DNA of 64,000 nt from Tetracentron sinense (taxonomy: Eukaryota; Streptophyta; Magnoliopsida; Trochodendrales; Trochodendraceae): NCBI GenBank assembly GCA_015143295.1, contig CM026557.1:42603965-42667964 (forward strand), given 5' to 3'. Below, piece after piece: positions 57,135-64,000 of this stretch. Position 1 is the first letter of the stretch. The number at the start of each line of letters is the position of its first letter. The position numbers and the translations under genes are program-made. The notes under the pieces were generated by a model, which was not told the origin of the DNA, searched no databases, and saw only the letters and a program-made list of their open reading frames with translations.

Positions 57135-58210
57135 CCGTTGCACAAGGATTCCATCTTTTCAGTCAAAGGTTTTCTGTTCCGCTTTCATCTAAATTTCTTC
57201 CACTTTACTTCTTCAATGTTTTGTTCTCTCTCGCATGGATATCCCTATGGGATTATATCATTTATCCAGGAATTACTTTCCCCACTCTAGGAAGAGCATT
57301 TCATGTTAAATGGTGGGACAAATTTGATCTTACTCATGCATCTCCTCCTGCAGTCTTAGATTATTTCCAACAGAGATATTCTCCAAGACTAATTTCAGAA
57401 AGTAAATCAAGATTTGCCCTTCAGAAAAGTCAAAGTCAATCCTCTCTTGCCTCTGCAGAGTCCAAGAAAGAACTTCGACAAAAGCTTAAAGAACAACTTG
57501 CCAGTCTTACAAATAACGATGAAGATTCAGTCGATTATGCCCAAGATAACGATGATGACTGTTATGGTGTTATTTCTCATTATCCTTAAAGATCAAGAAA
57601 AGTCATTATTTACCTTTTGACTTCAACTAAAGATTCGTCCAGAAAAGCAGAAGTAGAAGGCATGTTACTCACCTCCAGACTGTTACTAATATAAAAGTAT
57701 CCAAAGATTCGTCCAGAAGACATGTTACTCACCTCCAGACTGTTATTAAAGTAAAAGTATTCAAAGATTCATCTGGAAAAGCAGGAGTAGAAGGCATGTT
57801 ATGCCGAAAGTATCCAGAAAAGCATTTACCTTCAAGTGAAAGAGAAAAAGCAACCGAAATGCTCCTCCTTTCTCCAGAAGCCACTCAAGTGTTCAAGATT
57901 CTTCAAAGACTCAAGATTTTAGTTTATTTAAGGCTACGGCCTCAGTCATTGTAAGCAAGCCTTGTTTGAAGTCTTAAAATCATACAAGCAATTCTCTTTC
58001 AGTCCCTGGTTTTCAAAGTTGTAATCGTTCCTCTCCGGTGGAACACTTGTAAGTTTTAAAATAGTTTTTAGTTTTAATGTTCACTGCACCACAGTTCAAC
58101 TGAGTGGCACCATAAGTCTTTGGTATCCACACTGGATATGACAGAGCTACTGCCCAGCCTCAGGTCATAGAATTGTAGTTCAGCTTTCAGTTTATGTATT
58201 TAAGTTTTCT
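57135..58210 (+). mobile_element. Pararetrovirus-like or retroelement fossil, unassigned
   Basis: A plus-strand coding piece (about 57140-57590) has GRAFHVKWWDKFDLTHASPP and a Ser/Lys-rich, then acidic, end; I have a memory of KWWDKF text in plant viral or retroelement coat-like proteins but cannot fix the family. It is followed by 70-bp-scale tandem repeats (GATTCGTCCAGAA, ATGTTACTCACCTCCAGACT) and a TTTATTTAAGG box with a TTGTAATCG leader, which resembles the regulatory region of Caulimoviridae. The 5' side ends at the Tekay LTR. It appears broken. Confidence 0.4.
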
Positions 58211-58988
58211 TTTATAAATAAAATTTGAACTTTAGGTTTATCATGAGTAGCCAAACCCTCTGTAGTTTAAATATATCCTTAACTGTAGTTCTTTCTCTCT
58301 CCACTGCTATATTAGTTATCTTTTGTATTATTTAACTTGTCTTCACTCTTTCGTGGATAATATATATATAATACTTTCACTAATATGTTTCTATGTAGTA
58401 TGTGCTCATGCCAGCATGTCATTTGAAGTAACCTAATATTTATGGGTTTGTTATAATATCTTCGCTATATATAAGATATTTTAGGTCTCTTAGATTTTTT
58501 TGATAATATATTTTTTTTATCAAACTAATGACCAGATATTTACTCGTTTTGTATGTGTATCGACCATATGCATTCTGTATAGAGGGGTTTTGATACAACC
58601 TTTGTACTGATATGTAAAACCATGATCCAAACACAATATTCGATATTTTTTACTCTCTTTGGTAGGATCTGCAAGTACTGCTTCTCCTTTATGATGACAT
58701 TGATTACAACCTAAAATAAGAGATATTATATGCTTACTGGAACATATATCTTGTAAGAAACATGAAAAGTAATGATTAATGCAATAACATACATATATAA
58801 ATGCTAGGGATATTGGGAGTTAATGCTAGACAACCAAGATAAATGATAAGAAAGCAATACATCACTCACCTATTCAATAGCTACAAAAAAAAATAAAAAA
58901 AGATTAAATGACAAAATCTGCTCTAAATCTGTTCACAGATATATACAAATTTGGAGACTTGATTCAATGAGTAATTCAAATACATTAC

Positions 58989-60254
58989 CTCATTAATAAG
59001 GACACTATGCAATGAACGGGAAGGGACAGAAGCTGTTGATTTGAGAGTACCAGTGCTGATATTTTGGTCACAAAATATCAGGTCATAATGAACCCATAAA
59101 GACTTCTGTGTGCAGACAACTTGGGAAGACTGTTTTAAAGGATATTCATCATTCAGTATGACATCTTTCATCACAGAAAGTAATTTATCCTGATCAACTG
59201 AATCAAATGCCTTAGATACATCACAAATGACAACAAATACACTAGGCATTGTTGTTGATCCTTTCTTCAAACCGATAAGAAATGGGCATAGCCTTCTGTA
59301 GACATCATTATAATCAAATACTGATGACCCTAATTTCTCCGGGTGTTTCAACCTTACTCCTTTTAGAACAACATGTAAATCACGAAGAATATAATTTACA
59401 GACTTGAAATAATCATATTTCACCCTTTTCCAATGCATCCGTGCTTGTTTCTGCATTCCACAAGAGAGATCTTTCAGAGAAGATCCCTGTACCGGTACTC
59501 TTGATGGGGCTTTAAGATTTGCCAGTGCCCTTACTCCATTTCCTTTTGGACGAAGTCTGACTTTAGAAAAACCAAATGATCTTTTGCTTACAATATTTCT
59601 AAAAGATGCATCATCCAACAAATTGTAACTTTGATCTTTAAAGCAAGTAATGGCTCTGTCCGTTAGCTTTTCCCAAATTGACTTCCGATAATAAAATATA
59701 GCTTGTTTCCCAAGCTCAGTTTCCGTGACATAAAAGTTAGCATGTATTATGGGCACTATTAGACATGTGAAGAACCAAAATATCCAGCTTTCAAAAATAT
59801 TATGTCTCAGCATAATTCTGTCATTATTCAATTTGTTGCATGCCTTGTGCATTTCTGAACCTTTCCCTACCACATGATTACTCAAGTGACACAAAGAATG
59901 CTTATTCGATAGCAATGGAAAACTCGATGTTTTCAGTCCTTGCGTACATTGCTTTAGAGAGAATTTCTCAAATCTTCGCAAATGAACAAATTTTGAAATA
60001 TTTCTCCTTAAAGCTCTCCAATTAGAAGGAGCTCCCAGCAAATTTGGAGGAACTATACTCCTACAAACAGCCCATATAAATGATTCCACCTGACTTTTCA
60101 AACAATAACCACCATTCATCTCAAACTGATGATAAAAGGTTGTTTTCTTGCAATGTTTAGGATCAACTCCATGAGATTTCTCCAGTGGCTGAAGGGATTC
60201 CCAAAGAACCCCTGCATGTCCTTTTTCAAGTAATTTTGTCTGTGATTCATTCCC
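58989..60254 (-). CDS. TERT: Telomerase reverse transcriptase, exon with RNA-binding end, motifs T, 1, 2, A
   Basis: TERT copies its RNA template onto chromosome ends in the nucleus. This 1,266-bp exon (422 codons, phase 0 at both ends) begins after TTTGCTTTTAG with GNESQTKLLEKGHAGVLWES. It covers the later RNA-binding domain (WAVCRSIVPPNLLGAPSNW, LRRFEKFSLKQCTQGLKTS), motif T (IIHANFYVTETELGKQAIFY, about residues 170-190), motifs 1 and 2 (KVRLRPKGNGVRALANL, about 230-247) and motif A (VFVVICDVSKAFDSVD) with the first catalytic Asp near residue 345. The donor is GAG/GTAATG. No damage is visible. The N-terminal (TEN) part and early exons are outside the window. Confidence 0.96.
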
Positions 60255-61218
60255 CTAAAAGCAAAGAGTTCATATTTATCTCTCTTTTAATAAGCAAGAA
60301 AAGAAAATTATATTACTGACAAATAAAGGGCAATGCAGCACGTCAATAAATTAGAGCAAACTTAATAAACAATAGCAGCATCACTGTGGAATAGCTCATG
60401 AACAAACAGTCCTAGCCACGAGGCTAACAAATAATGAACTTAACAAGAAACAAGACAGACAGAATTAAAAGCAAGAAAATTGGAAGAAGATGAAAGGATG
60501 CATTTAACCTATGTGTAACGAGACAGACATGATCAACAAGTTATGAGCAATGTACCCCTTGATTACAAAAATTCATTATGTCATGCAAATAATAGTTCAA
60601 TAATTCCTAAAATTCATGGTAACAAGTTTGATGTATGATTCATATAGCTTTTCCATTTGATAATGATGTTACAGACATCAGCTTCAAGAGTGGTATGCAT
60701 GCTATTTTTGTAGAAGTTTTTCTCATTTTCTTTATTTTAATAAACTCCTTCATGACTTATGAACAAGGTTTTAAATATGTATAACATATGCAGTATATCC
60801 CCTGATATTTCCTTATGTGGCAGGGTAGGGGTTTATTTACCGCTGGTATTTATCTTTACACAAAATGCCAGCTAAATATCGTGATTTATCCCATTTTTTA
60901 GTAAACCGTGGTGGACGCATGCACTCGCAACACAAAAGTCAAGCGAAAGATGCCCCAGTTCTGCTCAATCGTGCTTGTCAGCCATCATCACCGCTGCTTT
61001 GGCTACCCGACTGATTTCATCACCAATATCTTAAAATAATGGAAATATATTAAATTTTTTAGAATAAAAGTAATAATATGTTAATCAACGTATGGAAATC
61101 TCGATTTGAGATTTTCGGTAATTTCTTCTTCTTCCATGATTTTTCATACAATATACACCATAATCACTTGGATTTGGGTTGTTCAACACCAAAACAACTA
61201 AAATTTGGTGAGAATCAT
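60255..61218. other. TERT: TERT upstream intron, plain sequence
   Basis: AT-rich, no exon recognised on the minus strand and no repeat ends seen. Confidence 0.5.
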
Positions 61219-61556
61219 AGTTGCAGAGAAGCTTGGTACATGGAGGGATAATCGCTTCCCAAGAAGCTTGCTTCTATCACATCCCATTTAGGGGTCAGAG
61301 TATTATGTATGTGGGACATGATGGGTAAACCGAGTCTAGGTTGCAGACCCTGAGCAAGTACCGTCATATTAGAAGTTAGAACTAAAGGAGCCTAGATTCT
61401 CCACACGAATCTCATGTAAGTAAAAAATCTAAGCTATGGCTTCCCATATTAACATAAAGGGAGTGAGGCGCATTGTGCACAAATCTCATTTCTTACTTCT
61501 CGTTCCCCAAGGATTTTTCGAGCCTCGCTTCCCGTTTCTCACTCTAGTAACTATGG
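61219..61556. mobile_element. MITE, CATAGTTGC family, copy 2
   Basis: Same block order as 33213-33630, starting CATAGTTGCAGAGAAGCTTG and ending CTCTAGTAACTATG. It is shorter in the GCTCGCTTCC part. It lies in the TERT upstream intron, next to the Copia fossil. Confidence 0.6.
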
Positions 61557-61559
61557 GGA

Positions 61560-63640
61560 TAATTTTTTCTGAAAAAAATACAAAGGTGATTTTCGTTAGT
61601 AGGGATAGTATTGTCCTTGGTATCCTTTTATTTACTCCTCTTGTAATTAGCTTCTTTATGTTCTTTTATCTAGGGCATTTTTGCCACTCCAATTTTTATA
61701 TTAATAAAAGAGTCTTGAGGGATCGTAGACAATTACTATAATTTCCACATTCTCTTCCTCTTCTTTCTTCTTTTCATAGTCAAACCCCGTTCATTCCAAC
61801 ATGATATCAGAGCATGATTTTATTTTTTAAGATAATTGGAAGGAGGTAGTGAATCAAGTGCTATGAATAGTACCATGAACAGTACGGAATGACGTGAAAG
61901 TTTAGGACTTTGTAAAGGAAGATTTATACTTATTTGTGACGATTTTTTTAAATTTTTTGGGGTCGTATTTCATCAAGTATGTGTATTTTTCTGAAAAATT
62001 CGAGACAAATATATATATATATATATTTGAGTAATTTGATACATGTCTGTGTAGGGAATTTTCTTCTGGTGGAGATTGGGAGTGTATGGGTGTGATCATT
62101 TTTTGAATCCAGCAAAATTGAGTTCACATGGAGTTGCCTTAAAGGAGTTGAGAGGATTTTACCTGACCATGTTTAACACCCTTTAGATTTTTTAACATCA
62201 TGTGATGCATATTGAAGTGCTACCTCAATTAGATTTAAGGGGTAGTGTTTGGAAAGTATTTAGAAGGTTTTTCTTTTAGTTGTTGAACTTGTAGGGCTGT
62301 TGGTCCTTTCCATGTTAGGCGGGAGTTATACTTCAAATTCTTGTGCCCCACCCCAATAGTGTTCAGGTTGCAGATCATTATTGTAAAGTTGAATCGGACT
62401 AAATATTTAGAGTGGTCTCAATCTACCCGGATGTTTATTGGTAGTAGAGGCAAGTTGAGATATATATAAATAAAAAGTGAATGAACTAGCCCCTGATGGG
62501 AGGCAAAAGATTTAACTATGTCTTGGCTTCTGCCCTCTATGCAATCTCAAATCAATGGACGGTTCTCAATTCTCAAAACACGAGATATTTGGGATTCTGC
62601 AGCCTAGACATATTCCCAAGTGGAGAATATTGTGTGTGTACCAATTGCAACAGAAAATTTTCCATCAATGTTAGGGAGAGATGACTCTTGCCAGATATAT
62701 TTTCCCAACAAATTTTGTGGGAGGAACTTGATCATTATCAGGAATACAAACCTATTTGCCCTACCGATGCTACTCAATTTAAGATGTTTGTGGAAAGAAC
62801 CAGAACATTTAAGTTTTTGGCTGGATTGAACATAGACTATGAGCAAGCTTGTATTCAGATTCTTGAACAAGTCACTGTCTTCCTTGAATCAAGTCTATGC
62901 TATGTCAAAAGTGAAGAGGGTTGTTATGCTTTAAATGCATGTGGAGGAAAGAGTTGGCCTTGCCTCCATGTCACAGAGGGGAGATAAAGGGAGTGAAAAG
63001 AAATTTGGTAAGACTTTTACTGGGACTAATGAGAAAAATAAGTTGATGTGTGATCACTGTGATCGTCTACGTCACACCAGGGAAACAGGTTAGGATTTGC
63101 ATGGTGGCCCAACCCAGTTTACTCATCCTGATTCTACTGCTGCTCATATACCTTCATCTTCAGGTCCTTCTACAGATCCTGCCATGCCATAGTCTATTTC
63201 TCAGAATATATCTCATCAGGGTCCCTCTAAAGAAGTGGTTATTATTTCCACGAAAGAATTGGAGAACCTACGACAAACAATGGCTCAACTTGAAGGCCCT
63301 TCTACCATTTCCACCTCCACATTTGCTACTTCCGACTTTGCTTATATCGCTTCAGTCAATTCTTTTGACCTATCCTGGATCATAGATTCAGGAGCCTCAT
63401 ATCATATGACAGATATGTCATCCTTTTTTCTTAACATAATATCAGTTTGGGTAGAGACAAAGTTTGTATTGCTGATGGGTCATTTTCTTCAGTATCAGAA
63501 AATAGAATGTCAATGTTTCTCCATGTTTCTCTATCTTCAGTACTCCAAGTTCCTAATTTTGCCACTATTCTTTTGTTTGTCAATAGCATTACCAACCCTT
63601 AAACTGCAGTTTTCACTTTTTTGACGACTAAGTTTGTGAG
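61560..63640 (+). mobile_element. Ty1/Copia fossil: LTR, gag and protease region
   Basis: An LTR-like part (about 61560-61800) is followed by ATGATATCAGAGCATG, a variant initiator-Met primer site. Gag-like text (ILWEELDHYQEYKPICPTD, RTFKFLAGLNIDYEQA) follows near 62700-62860, and the protease motif DLSWIIDSGASYHMTD near 63370-63415. No integrase or reverse transcriptase is seen before homology fades at about 63640. It is truncated and broken, with several breaks. Confidence 0.8.
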
Positions 63641-63689
63641 TCATTTCGTCCATACATTTCATATGTATCCTACGGGATATTGTTTCTCC

Positions 63690-64000
63690 TCATTTACAGG
63701 GGCATCTGTCCCCTTGCCCCATGCCTATGCCCTATTAAAAAATATGTAGTATAAAAAATACATATCATTTTCAAAAGTTCAGAGGCAACTGCCCCTTTGT
63801 TTAGTGACTCCTCCTTTTGGATGGGGTGCCATATGGCACTCTTTTATTGGAAAAGAAGAGGAGATCTCAAAAGTTCAAGGGGACAGCTGCCCCCATACCC
63901 CATGGCTACACCCTATTAAACTATATTTTTTTCTAAAAGTTTAGGGGGGGAAGCTACCACCCATGCCCTATGGCTTTATTTTTGGCCAATATATTAATAG
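63690..64000. repeat. Repeat of the GGGGC/GCCCC family at window end
   Basis: Several GGGGCA-CTGCCCC and ATGCCCTA phrases alternate with AAAAGTTCAG-GG blocks (about 63697-63730, 63770-63800, 63868-63915, 63945-63975). It resembles degenerate copies of the GGGGC-GAGCC MITE family. Cut by the window end. Confidence 0.4.

Larger units (their letters stand above)
46379..58988 (-). other. TERT: TERT intron between motifs A and B' (12.6 kb)
   Basis: GT-AG edges and matching phase 0 tie the two exons. The intron contains, from high to low coordinates, a pararetrovirus-like or retroelement fragment (57135-58210), a Tekay chromovirus on the opposite strand with a hAT-like insertion in its 3' LTR, and a Copia LTR remnant (46577-46890). 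Plain AT-rich sequence lies next to both exons (58211-58988 and 46391-46576). Confidence 0.85.

Noticed and set aside
60255-64000. Search for further TERT exons on the minus strand
   Set aside because: No frame here shows TERT RNA-binding or TEN-domain text; minus-strand frames are complements of the Copia fossil.

Overview
This is a plant nuclear window, almost certainly from a eudicot. The sequence is AT-rich and intron-bearing, with a plant-type nuclear tRNA-Ser, an R2R3-MYB gene of the secondary-wall MYB46/MYB83 type, plant telomerase reverse transcriptase (TERT) exons, plant LTR-retrotransposon lineages (Ty3/Gypsy Tat and Tekay, Ty1/Copia), LINE and SINE copies, many MITEs and one nuclear plastid insert. 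I cannot name the species.

Layout. 1-7300: a mosaic of small repeats and DNA transposons: a hAT-type end, a tandem repeat family, a PIF/Harbinger-like element with TTA target duplications, a Mutator-like element with 9-bp duplications, a plastid rps11 fragment and a 120-bp hAT MITE. 7317-7398: tRNA-Ser(GCT). 8100-9250: tandem duplications and another MITE. 10378-13055 (minus): a complete MYB83-like gene whose one intron holds a SINE, a MITE-like inverted repeat and microsatellites. 13935-25197: a young Tat-clade Gypsy element, nearly whole, on the minus strand, with LTRs, a 5-bp target duplication and an antisense gene on the plus strand. 25500-36750: a foldback element, LTR-like remnants, SINE and LINE pieces, MITEs, and two separated coding pieces of the mitochondrial ATP synthase OSCP subunit (minus), probably a pseudogene. 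36759-40639: a Gypsy-type LTR with a solo LTR of another family nested inside it. 40657-42217: a PIF/Harbinger-type element whose ends bracket a decayed fragment of a pentatricopeptide-repeat (PPR) gene, so a probable gene-capturing transposon.

43617-60254 (minus): four exons forming the 3' part of TERT (about 794 residues, motifs T to E and the C-terminal extension). Splice phases agree across all three introns. The intron between motifs A and B' is 12.6 kb and is filled by a Tekay chromovirus fossil, a Copia LTR remnant, a hAT-like insertion and a pararetrovirus-like or retroelement fragment. The 5' TERT exons lie beyond the window; 61219-63640 in the upstream intron holds a MITE and a Copia fossil.

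The host genes are unrelated neighbours, not a pathway. The features I would look at first are the roughly tenfold excess of ACAACG/CGTTGT hexamers throughout the Tat element, the PPR-capturing element, and the transposon-loaded TERT intron. All family names rest on reading motifs by eye; no database search was run.
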